Part shown: in pieces, positions 47,761-58,994 of the stretch
How the letters are laid out: each line of letters opens with the position of its first letter
Position numbering within the stretch: the stretch's first letter is position 1
NCBI GenBank assembly: GCA_030386875.1
Contig: CM059575.1
Span: 45,786,859-45,850,858 of the forward strand
Direction of reading: 5' to 3'
Origin: Morinoia aosen
Taxonomy: Eukaryota > Arthropoda > Malacostraca > Amphipoda > Talitridae
DNA: 64,000 nt
Notes under the pieces: model-generated
The model's database searches: none
What the model saw: the letters and a program-made list of their open reading frames with translations, nothing else
What the model was told of the DNA's origin: nothing
Program-made: the position numbers and the translations under genes

Positions 47761-49334
47761 AGTGGGGAAACTGTCGGCAACAGTTTTCCTATTGGATTTG
47801 GATTCCTAACGTCCATTAGCAAATTAAGCTTTTAAATGGGAAACTAGCGTACCCTGTTAGAAATGACCATTTTTTGAGTTAAAGCTATTCCTCATTCATG
47901 AACGCTGTTTTAAAATGAACTGAGTATACTCATAACCTTTCTTCCGGCGATTCTTCGATGTTTATGTTCTGATAACTTTCAAACATATTTTAATCGATGT
48001 AAAGAAATCACAATTCAGAAGCAGAGTTGAGTCATTATGTATTTTGTTCATTAATCCAATGATGACTGTGAGTCCAGGTTGAGCGAGCGAAAAACTTCAT
48101 TTTAATACATAAGAGATTGTTTGTGCAAAAAATTAATTTTTTGAGTTACTCATCACTCGCTTTCATCTCATCAATTGCCTGATGTAAAATTGTCACAGGA
48201 GGTATCTGATGCAAGTGTCTTCATGAGTGTAACTAGTTTCTAGTTTGGTCGTTCAAAAATGCTCATTGTTCCTTCCTCACAGCTTGTAACGAGTTGTGTC
48301 ATGTGCTCTAGCTACGAGTAGTTGCACTCTTGATATGTAAATTTTACCCTTCACTCTGTTTGAAAGCCCCTCCTCCTTCCCCCCCCCCCCCCCCCCCCCC
48401 CCCCTTTTTTTTCTTATAGAGACCGATTCAAATCTGCTTAGCATGAAACGCGGTAAAATGTTGAAACTATCGTTACCCATGTAGATATTTTCAGTCCCCA
48501 AGTTCCCTCTTTGAACCGATGTGAAATAGTTCGATGCTAGTCAGATCGAAATACCTTCGGGAGAAAGTTATTGTATAATTTGCGCGTGAGATTTACATTT
48601 AAGAAGAGTGCGTGATCGATGGCTAGTAATTAGAACTGTATGTAAGCATATTTTGTGAATAGGGTTGAAATGCTCAGTTTCCTCTTTGCTATTGCGTTCA
48701 TCACGCGCTCGAAGCAATCTCGTCTTCGAGTTGTGTTAATTGATCTGTTCAGTTGTGACAAAATCATTTGGGTCAAATTTGTATACCTGCATGAGTATTT
48801 ACTCTCACAGATCATGATAGCTTTACATAGTGTGGTGACAGCACTTTTTTCACCTGTGAATACTTCATTTGTACCATTAGAAAAGATCTCCTTAAACAGT
48901 TGAACATCTGTTTTTGATAATGTTCATTCGTATGAAGAAGATGCGATTGCTTTGTATTTATTTTGTCACCAATCGACACTTTCTATATTGGTGTGTGCCC
49001 GGAACTTAGTAGCCGATTTGGAAATGCTGTATTTGATATAAAATTTTAGTGCTAGGAGTCTGTCATAGGTTTAATTGAAAAGAGCAGGATTTAAAGATTT
49101 ACTTTATTTTAATAATTTTGTCAGTGTGGCATACCTTTCAATTAAATGTGGCATTCATCACTAAAAATTATGTTATTCGACAATATATGATCAGAACTGC
49201 TCATGTTTTTTATTCAGCGGCAAAATAATAACCTCCAATCTTTATCCTACGGTAAGATTTCTTGATGACATTGCATTTTAAATGGTTTAAAATGTAGTTC
49301 TTTTTTGAGGATAAAATGAAGAGTAGTTTTCTTT
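47761..49334. other. Intergenic DNA, nothing recognised apart from the C/T run
   Basis: AT-rich, no coding signal. Confidence 0.45.
48379..48412 (+). repeat. Homopolymer run C26 T8
   Basis: An uninterrupted run of 26 C followed by 8 T, in an otherwise AT-rich region. Its length is likely to be unstable or mis-sequenced. Confidence 0.9.
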
Positions 49335-49346
49335 ACCTGTGTCTCA

Positions 49347-49716
49347 CCCCTCAGGGGGATACAGGTATTGTATCTATGGGAATTAGCGCTCCCAGGGGAA
49401 CTATGTGAGGGCCCGAGCTAAAGGTTAGGTAGGCTTCCTTTTGTTGAAATAAAATAGGTTTTTGTTTTGTTACGGAACATCATTTTTCGGTTCACTGCTG
49501 TCCTGTTTTTCAGCACCTACTACTTTCTTCTTCAACTTTTATCTTATTTCATGAACTTCTTTCCCATCTTACTGTTTCTATGCCCTTTCTGCATAGATTC
49601 CTTATTTTCTTATCTCCGTACTAAATGGTGCCTTCCTCCTTCCTCTCTTCGATACGCTCTATTTTTGCAGCGGTTAGGGAGGTTTAAACTAACTTATAAT
49701 CAATCTATAATCAATC
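49347..49716 (+). mobile_element. Retroposon family A copy with 12-bp target duplication
   Basis: Full length, from CCCCTCAGGGGGATACAGGT to ACTTATAATCAATCTATAAT. Flanking direct repeats ACCTGTGTCTCA lie at 49335-49346 and 49717-49728. Confidence 0.93.
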
Positions 49717-49728
49717 ACCTGTGTCTCA

Positions 49729-51045
49729 GCATACAATTTTCTCACTGATTTCGTTTTATTATTGTCAATTAAAATCTTTACCTCGTTAATTCTTGTTTCT
49801 GCCCTTCTGGTATGCCAATTTGACAAAATGATTTAAATAAAAGAAAATTTTAAATTCTGCTCTTTTCAATTAAATCTATTTCATTATTTTAGCACTGATA
49901 TTTTACAAACAACCGCGCTTTTAAATCGGCTACTTTTTAGCGCACACACTAATATTCTTCCTCGGTTCAAAAGCAGGAAAATTAAGGTTTTCTTCTGTAA
50001 AATTTTGGACAAAATCAGTTATGCTCGCATCCCTTTCATATTATTGTTTCTCCTATTAATTAGATTCTATTTAGTTTTACTTTGTAACCAAAACGATTTC
50101 GTCAAAAAAAAATTTCTTTGAGTGGAAGTCGGTGAGAGCTGTAACCGCGTTGCAATCATTGTTGTCCTATAAATTCGGATACTTGATAAATTGATAGTGA
50201 TTTATTTAATGTGAAGTTGTAATTATCACACCTTGGTGTTCATTTGAAATCAATTTCTTTCTAGACCCTTTTATAAGAAGTACATGTTTTCTAAACGTAC
50301 ATGTTTTTCCTGAATATCCTTTGATGGGAATAAATGATTGTAGTGAGCAGCGTCGTGAATGAAAATAGAAAATGATTTATTTTATTCAATTGAAGTTTAG
50401 ATTGCTTGTGACATAGTGAAACATGCAAAACAAAATTGTCTCGCTTGACCCTTATTACATTTCTTATTTTTAAACCACACGTATTATAAGGTAAGTTTTC
50501 AATGCTTCATACGCTGTTCTATCGTGATTAAACATTGTAAAATCCAAGTGATAAATTCGAAGGGAAACCCTGTTGGCCTACTTTCTCGAACAAACATTTC
50601 ACAAGGAAGGACATGCACAAATTATTTCCAACTGTCCATCGTAGGTATTGCATTTCTCATCATGAAGTTCTTATTTTTATCAACACCTTAATAAAATTTT
50701 GATTGTTATTCAGGATAGTATTCACGATACAGCTAAGTATATAATAAAATATAGAACCCAGTAATTTAACGAGTACGTAACGGTGATCTTTAGTAGTCTT
50801 GAGAGGTCGAAGTAACGTAACGGCTTACTAAGTCATTAATGGGATTGCACTTTGGAAAGTATTATGTTCGTTTCCAATTTTCTTTTTGAGGTTAACATTA
50901 GTAGATGAAAGTATGTGTTGCTTTTCCGCAAAGGAATGATATAGCTGCTACTACTTAATCATTATCATGCATCCTTCGAGTCGAAGGATACGTTCGGTCA
51001 TGATACTGATCAGAGTAATAAGACCTTTTGTATGAAGCCATTCAA
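49729..51045. other. Intergenic DNA, nothing recognised
   Basis: AT-rich, no repeat or coding signal seen. Confidence 0.45.
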
Positions 51046-51240
51046 TACGAATTAGCGCTCCTTGAAGAAGCCGTGAGGCTCACAACTGGAAAATAGTTCT
51101 TCCGTTAAAATAGAACGAGTTCATTGTTTTGTTGCGGACCCCCTTGTTTCGGTTCACTTCTGTCTGTTTTTTAGTACCTATTGTTTTTCTTCTTCAACTT
51201 TTATCTTGCGTCATAATCTTTCTCCCTTGGTGTTTCTGAC
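51046..51240 (+). mobile_element. Retroposon family A, truncated copy
   Basis: It begins ACGAATTAGCGCTCC, continues through TTCATTGTTTTGTTGCGGAC and GGTTCACTTCTGTCTG and breaks off at CCTTGGTGTTTCTGAC. Both family ends are missing. Confidence 0.8.
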
Positions 51241-51314
51241 AAAATATTAAATACATGTGCTTACATTGTAGTAAATCAATCCCACCCTAAACACAACCTG
51301 ATGGTACACGAAGA

Positions 51315-51672
51315 CCCCTCAGGGGGTACAGTTATTGTATCTATGAGAACTAGCGCTCCCAGGGGGACAATGTGAGGGCCTGAGCTGAGAGTTAGGTAGG
51401 CCTTCTTTTTGTTGAAATATAATGTTTTTGTTATGTTAAGGACCACCTTTTTTCGGTTCACTGCTGTCCTGTTTTTCAGCACCTACTACTGTCTTCTTCA
51501 ACTTTGGTCTTGTTTCATAATCTTCTTTCACAACTAACTGTTTCTATGCCTTTCTGCGTAGATTCCGCGTTTCCTTAACTCCATACTAAATGGTGCCTTC
51601 CTCCTTCCTCTCTTTGGATCGCAATTGTTGCTGGGTAGGGAGGCTAAAATTAACGACTAAACTAATCTAATC
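51315..51672 (+). mobile_element. Retroposon family A copy with 13-bp target duplication
   Basis: Full length, from CCCCTCAGGGGGTACAG to ACTAAACTAATCTAATC. Flanking direct repeats TGGTACACGAAGA lie at 51302-51314 and 51673-51685. Confidence 0.93.
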
Positions 51673-52146
51673 TGGTACACGAAGACAGTGAGAGTGACAA
51701 CTACGAGCATGTTGAAAGTTATACATATGTAATGATACATGTTAAATGTGTAAAATAGATATATTCGTAGCTGGCAGTAAAAGCGCGGAAAATGCAGCCG
51801 GGCGCGACCGCGAGGGAAACAGGGGTATACCTCACCAAGAGAAGGGGGGATTATGCAAGGGGCAGGAGCAGAAAGTAGAGCCAGGACGTACAGAGATAAA
51901 CATAAAGGACCGATTGCAACATGAATACATAGCGTAGAAAAGTAAAGGGTTAATTTTCAGTCTCTACGAGAGAGGGAACAAGGGGTTGTGGGTTATAAAA
52001 GTATTTAAGAGGGCTGTGCGTAGTAATACTAGATGGAAGCGAGGGACACGCACTCATAGAGAGGTGACGCTCACGGGCGAACCAATAGGAGAATCCAAAT
52101 ATTCGCGGGCCCGCATCGCGCTCCATCGCCCTCCAGTTGGGCTTAG

Positions 52147-52619
52147 GCTACGAGGGTTACTCAACAAGTTTTCAGACAAATGTCATAATTTTAAACTGAA
52201 CAGAGACTTACGAGTTTTTACTAGTTGAAACCTGTCCTTAGAGCTTCCTTGATAACTTGCAGCTGTCTCATCGGTCTATGTCAGGTCAGTATCGAGAGAG
52301 GTTGCATCTCAAAATAGTAATTTTCACTCCTTCTAATGGCAAATTTTGAGATCAGAGCTAACATCAGATTTTAAACTAAAAAAAATTGGAAACCTGTTAA
52401 GATCATCGAAGCTTTACAGCAGGTTTTGGAGACTCTGCACCATGTAGAGCAGTCGTTTATGATTGGATCAAACGCTCTAAAGAGGGAAGAGTCCAACTTG
52501 ATGACGACCCACGAGGAGGAAGACCCACCACAGCAACAAATGAAGAAAACATCACTCTTGTACAGAACCTAGTGGACGCGTCACCGAGTGACGTCAGAGA
52601 TTGTGTTGCAGTCTTAGAA
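52147..52619 (+). pseudogene. Mariner-like element, 5' part (transposase HTH domain)
   Basis: It begins ACGAGGGTTACTCAACAAG, which resembles a mariner terminal repeat. The + strand then encodes VFGDSAPCRAVVYDWIKRSK then EGRVQLDDDPRGGRPTTATN EENITLVQNLVDASPSDVRD, the second HTH and linker of a mariner transposase ('GRPSTxxxxENIxxV'). It is cut off at ~52619, where the inverted-repeat region begins. Confidence 0.82.
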
Positions 52620-54432
52620 AGAAAAAAAAAGAAAAACATTTTATTTCCAATAGAGATAGTACAAAATTCCTATCATTGGTTTTTAAAATATCTTAAAGTT
52701 AATACACTTAGGTGATACACACACATGAGTATTGTAATACTCATGTCACTAGTCGAAAATAAATGATTGAGGGCAATGTACTCCTAATCTTGCTTAATCT
52801 ACATTTGATAATACGTGTAATGATAATTATAACGTGCTCCCTAGTTTCTCTACATTTGATGATACATGTAACGATAATTATAGGAGACAACACAATTTCA
52901 TGGACGATGCATTTTCATGGTGGGTTGAGAACACCTTTGACAATTTACATATACGTGATATAAAACTTAGCAATTCTTGACGCCAGGAAATAATATTAGA
53001 ATTGTTTGTTCTTTTGCAAGCATGCTTACTTGTATATGTGTGTACGTATATGGGTGTGCATGAGTGCACAATACACCTATGTGCACTGGACTAGCAACTG
53101 GTATATAAACTATAAATACCAGACTTTTTTTCTCACTCCCAACTTCTAACACTACCCAACACATCATTTCATTTTATTTTATTATTGTAAGGCAATCTAA
53201 AGCTTGAATGAATGTAAAATGTGGTTCCTATGTATGTTTATCAATTGCAGACATTCTGCACCATATTTCAAAGATAATGTGATTTTTTTCCTAATATGAC
53301 ACCCATACAGAACACTCATGTTTCTTTCTTCTTCACGTCCAAAAATGCTCTTGGTAGGCTAGTGTAGTGCAAATTATCATATCTCTTACGCTCTAAAGTA
53401 TGTTATAACAACCGCACCTAAGCCTCGCGTACTTCTGGAAATATTCTGTACTTGGGAACCGTAGTAGAACAATCGTTTTCATGTTTCTGACTAAGGTAGA
53501 CTGTTTTGTGCCAATATTTTTAAACGGAAATTTTATAAAAATCATGCAATAAAAAGATATTTCCTCCGATTCCCTCGATTGGCATGGTAGTTTATACTGA
53601 TTAGTCTACGCTGATATTTGTGCACATGCTTATACTAGTGTATATGTGTACTTGTGCACGCAATGCGTACGTAGATAGGTGAATGTGTCACTACGCAATA
53701 CTTCATTTCACTTGATTATTGTACAGCGTTTGTAAAATATATGTATACAAATATATTTGTTGCGCGATCACCCACATATGACAAATAAGAATCATATCAA
53801 CCAATGATCTTTTCGATACAATATTTAATAAAACATCGTTACAAAATTTCATTAGAAATTGTAAGCAGCAACACGTACTGAAAGAGTTGTCACGAATTTC
53901 CTTTGCTCATTATACTATATTTCAGAACATCGCACAGCATTTTTATAAAATGCGCATATATTGTGATTGCCTCGATGCATAGAAATGAATTTGTGTATGT
54001 TTACGTGTTAGGTGTATGTATGTGCGTAGGTATGTATGTGCATGTATATGTGTATATATTTACATGTATACAGGGTGTTGGTGGAACTCTTGGTACTAAC
54101 TTCGGCTACTAGTAGAAAATACAAATTTAAACACTTTTTCATCAATGAAAAAATATCGAAAAACGCATAGTTTTTTAATTATTGGGCTTAGAAGTTTTTA
54201 ATGCTACGCTACAAGAACACAACAACGATTTCGCAGCAGACAGTAATAAGGACAATATGGGGAATTAGAATGAACAAGTGTTGGTAGAATCGAACATGTT
54301 TTATTTACAGTTTAAAAAAATAATTCACAGGTTCATGGAATTTCTAGAAATTCCTAGTCAACGTTAGCGACCACTGGTGAGAAACGTATGTGTATCTTTT
54401 GTCAGTTAGCACCGTGGTACTGAAGTGGTAAG

Positions 54433-55308
54433 ATGTATCGCCTTACAAATGCACAAATGGCAGACATGCATTTCACTTATGGTGCTGCTGATGGTAATGC
54501 AAGACGTGCCGCGAGAATCTATCACGAACGTTACCCTAATCGAGAAGTCCCTGATCATCGATTATTCACAGCATTGCACCGAAGATTGACGGAAACCGGC
54601 AGTGTAAACAACGTTTTAGTGTAAACAGAGTAGACGTTGGTCGCCCAATAAATTATCATCGAGAGCAATAAGTGTTGGAACATTTCCGTAGAAACCCGCG
54701 CATGAGCACCCGTGCCGCAGCAGCATCTTCGGGTATTCGTGACCATAGTATAGTGTAGCATGTATTGAACCGGAATAATTATCATCCGTATCACTTCCAG
54801 AGAGTCCAGGGTCTCCTTCACGTTGATTATGGTCCTCGTGAGCGATTCGCGCCGTGGTTTTTAGCTCGGGGGGGGGGGGGAGATAGAAGATGCCGATTTT
54901 GCTGAGTGTGTGTTGTTTACGGATGAAATCAGGGGGATACAATTATTGTATCTATGGGAACTAGCGCTCCCAGGGGGACAATGTGAGGGCCTGAGCTGAG
55001 AGTTAGGTAGGCCTTCTTTTTGTTGAAATATAATGTTTTTGTTATGTTAAGGACCACCTTTTTTTCGTGATTTACGGACCAATGTACGGACCAATGAATT
55101 TTTGGCAATGGATGGAATTTTTGATTATCATAACTTTCACTCATGGCAGCAAAACAACCTTTCGAGCGACCTTGTCGCTCGAAGTGCAGTCGCTGCTGGA
55201 GATATCGCTGACAACCCAGGAATGTTTGGCAACGTACGCAGCTCGCTTCGACGAAGGTGTCGTGCGTGTATCGATGTTAATGGTCGAAATTTTGAACACC
55301 TACTTTGA
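54433..55308 (+). pseudogene. Broken DUF4817-type transposase of element 1
   Basis: The N-terminal helix-turn-helix (DUF4817-type: 'NAxxADMHxxYGxAxGNxxxAxRxYxERxPxREVPD') is intact for 63 codons. A frameshift, stops, a G13 run (54868-54880), the inserted retroposon and an internal deletion of about 100 codons follow. It is homologous to the transposase of element 2 at 56978-58063. Confidence 0.87.
54926..55065 (+). mobile_element. Retroposon family A, 3'-truncated copy inside a transposase
   Basis: It starts CAGGGGGATACAATTATTG and covers the first ~140 bp of the family, to AAGGACCACCTTTTTTT. It sits directly after the codons for LFTDE in element 1. The flanks TTTACGGATGAAAT and TTTACGGACCAATG look like an imperfect target duplication. 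The 3' two thirds are missing. Confidence 0.87.
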
Positions 55309-56554
55309 TGCGTTACTTTCTATTGTTTATTAAAGTACCTCATGTTATTTAACGTTTTTCATTACCCTCGTGTATTATTATTGAACATTGGTGCATGTGG
55401 TTAACTAGGATCGCCGTGAGCTTTTGAAGTGCAGCATTAAAAACTGCTAAGCCCAATAATTAAAAAACTAAGCGTTTTTCGATATTTTTTCACTGATGAA
55501 AAAGTGCTTAAATTAGTATTTTCCACTAGTAGCCTAAGTTTGTACCAAGAGTTCCGCCAACACCCTGTATATGCACATATGTGTGTACGAAACTGACAAC
55601 TGGCATTTTAATTAGAGATAATTTTTTTTCTGTTCACTCGCAACTTGTAACATTACCCAACTCGTCATCTCTTTATTATTGTAAAGCATTCACGTAAAAA
55701 AATATACATTTGTTGTGTGATCATCCATTTATATTTAAATAAAATGCTTATCAACTAATGACCATTATGATAAAATTGCTTAATTAGAAATACAAATCTT
55801 TTAATTTTCGTGGTCCTCATGCTTATATATATATATGTATATTTATTTTTTTCGTGCTTCCTTAAAACAACATTTTTGAACATCTTCCGAAACAAACAAT
55901 TCTAATATTATTTCCTGGCGTCAAGAATTTCGAAGTTTTATATCATGTATACGTAAATTGTCAGAGGTGTTCTCAACCCAAAATGAAAATGCATCGTCCA
56001 CGAAATTGTGTTGTCTCTTATAATTATCATTATGTGTATCGTCACATGCAGATTAAGCAAGATTAGGATTATATAGCCCTCAATCAATTATTTTCGACTA
56101 GTGACATGAGTATTACAATAGTCATATGTGTGTATCACCTAAGTGTATTAACTTTAGGATATTTTAAAAACCAATGATGGTACTTTTGTACTATCTCTAT
56201 TGGAAATAAAGTGTTTTTCTTTTTCTTTCCTTCCGGAAGATGTTCAAAAATGTCATTTTAAGGAAGCACAAAAAAAATTAATATACATAGGCATGAGGAC
56301 CACAAAAATTACAAGATTTTTATTTCTAATTAAACAATTTTAAACGGTCATTAGTTGATAAGCATTTTATTTAAATATAACTAGATGATCACACGACATA
56401 TGTATAGTTTTTTTACGTGAACGCTTTACAATAATTAAAGGATGACGAGTTAGGTAATGTTACAAGTTGAGAGTGAACAAAAAAACATTATCTCAAGTCA
56501 AAATGTCAGTTGTCAGTTTAGTACAACATATGTGCATATATACATGTAAATATA

Positions 56555-58420
56555 CAGGGTGTTTTTTTTTTACTTTGAACAAACTTCGAACTTAGGTACA
56601 AAAACTCAAAATAAATCGATTTTCATGAATCACAAAATGTCCAAAACTCTTTAGTTTTCGAGTTATAGTTACTTGGAGAATATTAGAACTTCAAGTAGGA
56701 TTGCACGCGCGCACCATTTTTAGCGCTACCTTCGATAGTTAAAGAGGTTTTTAGGCCCCACTAATGTAGTATTTTTGTAATTTCACAATGAAATTTGCGT
56801 GTACACGTTTTACAAATAAGAATAACTTGTCCTAAATGAGTAATTATCAATTATTATCATGTAAGCTAACCATTAATCAGTAAGCATTGCAGGACACAAG
56901 TAAAAAACATAATCAATACAAACTTTAATTTAAGAACTTTAACGCAAGAACAAACTTGAATAGTTTTATTACAACAGTTACTCGAAATGGCCTCCATGAA
57001 CTTCAACACATTTACGACATCTAACAGCCAGTGAGCGCCTTACAGATTGAAAAACGCCAGGCATTTCCGTAATACGGCCAGCTGAGTCCACAATGCGTCC
57101 AACCAGATCCTGTTCCGATTCAACAGGAGTGGCATACACGAGGTCCTTCATGGTTCCCCACAAGAAGAAATCCAGTTGCGTCAAATCAGGCGACCTAGCT
57201 GGCCAAGCTACAGGAGCACCTCTGCCAATCCATCGGTTTTGAAATTGGTTATTCAGGCACAGGCGTGTTTCACGAAAGTAATGTGCTGGCGCTCCGTCAT
57301 GCTGGAACCACATTCGCCTGCGTGTCTCCAAGGGCACGTCCTCCAGTAGTCCAGGCAAAACTTCGCGTAGGAAGATGGTGTACGCAGGTCCCGTGAGAGG
57401 AGAAGGTAATAGGTACGGACCAATTAAATTATTGCCAATAATGCCTGCCCACACGTTGACACTAAATCTGTGCTAGCGACTATTAGGCTGAATAACATGA
57501 GGGTTATTTCCAACCCGTTAATGATTATTGTGACGGTTGAAAACCCCATCACGACAGAAATAAGCTTCATCTGTGAAGAGAATAAGTTTTGAGAACCCGC
57601 GATTCATTCTTTCCAGTTGCATTAACCACTGGCAAAACAGCATACGAGGTTCAAAATCACCTGGCATGAGCCCTTGCACTCTATGGAAATGGTACGGATG
57701 TAATTGCTGACGATGTAGTGTCCTCCACACAGTAGTATGGTTTCGCAAGCCAAGACGTTGAGCAGCTGCACGAGTGCTGGTTCGTGGATGTTGCTCAAAG
57801 TATTCCACAATTCTATCCTCCTGTGGATGATGGCCACGCCCAGCATTCCCTCTGTTAACGTTGAAGCTGCCGGTGTCACGCAATCTCGTATGCAGAGTAG
57901 CAAAATACCGGAAATCAGGCACTTCGCACCTAGGAAACCTTTCTCTGTACATCCTCAGAGCGAGCCTACCATTTCCGCCTGCAGCTCCATAAATCAAATG
58001 CATGTCTGCCTTCTCAGCATTGGTAAATCTTTCCATGGTCACAGTGCAACGGCGTGTCAACAAATGGCGAACTGTTACTGCAACACGTGCGTTCCAGTAA
58101 TGTAGATTGTTAATAATAAATTTTATTTCATTATTTCAGTTTCACATTGCATCTTGAAATCTTGTCGTTGATTACATGGAATGGATAACCCATAATGAAA
58201 TGAGAAAAATGCTTTAATTGTATTCGACAATCTCGAAAACTAACAACTTTAAATAACAATTGGTGTGCGGCCCAGTTATAACATGCACTTTTAAACATGC
58301 TTTGCGACGCCATAACTCGAAAACTAATGAGTTTTGGACATTTTGTCATTCATGAAAATCGACTTATTTTGAGTTTTGTACATAAGTTCGAAGTTTGTTC
58401 AAAGTAAAAAAAACACCCTG
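56555..58420 (-). mobile_element. Tc1/mariner-superfamily element 2, full length, 1,866 bp
   Basis: The terminal inverted repeats are more than 110 bp long: the left end reads CAGGGTGTTTTTTTTT then ACTTTGAACAAACTTCGAAC; the right end is its inverse (GTTCGAAGTTTGTTCAAAGT ... CACCCTG). TA flanks both ends. Similarity of the arms extends to the CTCGAAAACTAA motif. It encodes one transposase on the minus strand, disrupted only by two stop codons. Confidence 0.92.
56978..58063 (-). pseudogene. DUF4817-type Tc1/mariner transposase with two in-frame stops
   Basis: A 361-codon frame: N-terminal helix-turn-helix (MERFTNAEKADMHLIYGAAG), a second HTH (STRAAAQRLGLRNHTTVWRT), then the catalytic core with LFTDEAYF (first Asp), WFQHDGAPAHY (second Asp) and SPDLTQLDFFLWG (third Asp). 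By my count 41 residues separate the second and third Asp, a DD41D spacing. Two stops break the frame: TAA at 57518-57520 and TAG at 57482-57484; the rest is open without frameshift. All three catalytic Asp residues are present. This is the best preserved transposase in the window. Confidence 0.9.
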
Positions 58421-58484
58421 TATACACATATCCACACATGCACATACATACACCTAACACGTAAACATACACAAATACATTTCT

Positions 58485-58600
58485 ATGCATCGAGGCAATC
58501 AAAATATCGAAAAATAAACGTAATTAAAATCGAGGCAATCAGAATATTGAAAAATAAACGTAATTCAAAATTAAAACGTAGTTTAAAAAAATAAACGTAA
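58485..58600 (+). repeat. Short tandem repeat with AAAAATAAACGTAATT
   Basis: The phrase ATCGAGGCAATCA... AAAAATAAACGTAATT occurs twice, with a shorter third copy (AAAAAAATAAACGTAATT), at the right edge of the inverted-repeat region. Confidence 0.85.
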
Positions 58601-58994
58601 TTATATAGCATCACTTGTAGCTTTTATTTTCCCGTGTAGATCCAGGGTACTGAAGTGAATGAGCAGAACAGAAGCTTATTATATCTCTATTTTCAATCTG
58701 TTCTATTATTTCTCCTTCTGTGTTTCTTCCGCTCTGAATTTTCATTTTTCCTCTTCCACTATGAGGTTTAAATCCCTCACAACGAACAGCCGGGCGACCA
58801 CCGTCAGTCCGTTTTGTGACACATATTAGTAGCTCTTTGAACAGGGCTGAATATGTAAGAAAATGAATCGTTTATTTATGGTATCTTTCTTTTTGAATGT
58901 ACCCTCACCCACCCATCACCTTATAAATTCACTAACAACTCAGTGGCAGCAAATGAACTTGCGGCATCTTTTCTACAACATTGTAATCGACATG

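Larger units (their letters stand above)
54071..55567 (+). mobile_element. Tc1/mariner-superfamily element 1, defective
   Basis: The ends are CAGGGTGTTGGTGGAACTC and, inverted, CAGGGTGTTGGCGGAACTC, flanked by TA. The terminal repeats run on for over 100 bp (TCGAAAAACGC, TTTTTTAATTATTGGGCTTA). The transposase starts at 54433 (YRLTNAQMADMHFTYGAADG), shifts frame near 54615, runs to LFTDE with the first catalytic Asp, and is then interrupted by a retroposon copy. After the insertion it resumes with MDGIFDYHNFHSW and jumps to the C-terminus (NPGMFGNVRSSLRRRCRACI), so the second and third catalytic regions are missing. Confidence 0.88.
52620..58600. repeat. Large inverted-repeat (foldback) region holding two Tc1/mariner-type elements
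   Basis: Three pairs of inverted segments are visible. 52625-53010 is inverted at about 55890-56240 (shared: CCAATAGAGATAGTAC, GATACACACACATGAGTATT, TTATTTCCTGGCGTCAAGAA). 55570-55895 is inverted at 56231-56550. 53975-54068 is inverted at 58424-58505 (GATTGCCTCGATGCATAGAA). Diverged direct relatives of the second segment also occur at 53090-53210 and 53580-53870 (CCCAACACATCATTTC, GATTATTGTACAGCG). The pattern suggests a foldback-type or large-TIR DNA element whose arms were broken by two later insertions. I do not recognise its coding capacity. Confidence 0.65.

Noticed and set aside
49467..49748. Recurrent plus-strand frames with FFLFTAVLFFS...LLSYFMNFF-type hydrophobic sequence
   Set aside because: The same peptide appears in every family A copy (14.1, 20.2, 22.8, 23.6 and 49.5 kb). 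It is a by-product of the T-rich repeat, with no conserved start or length.
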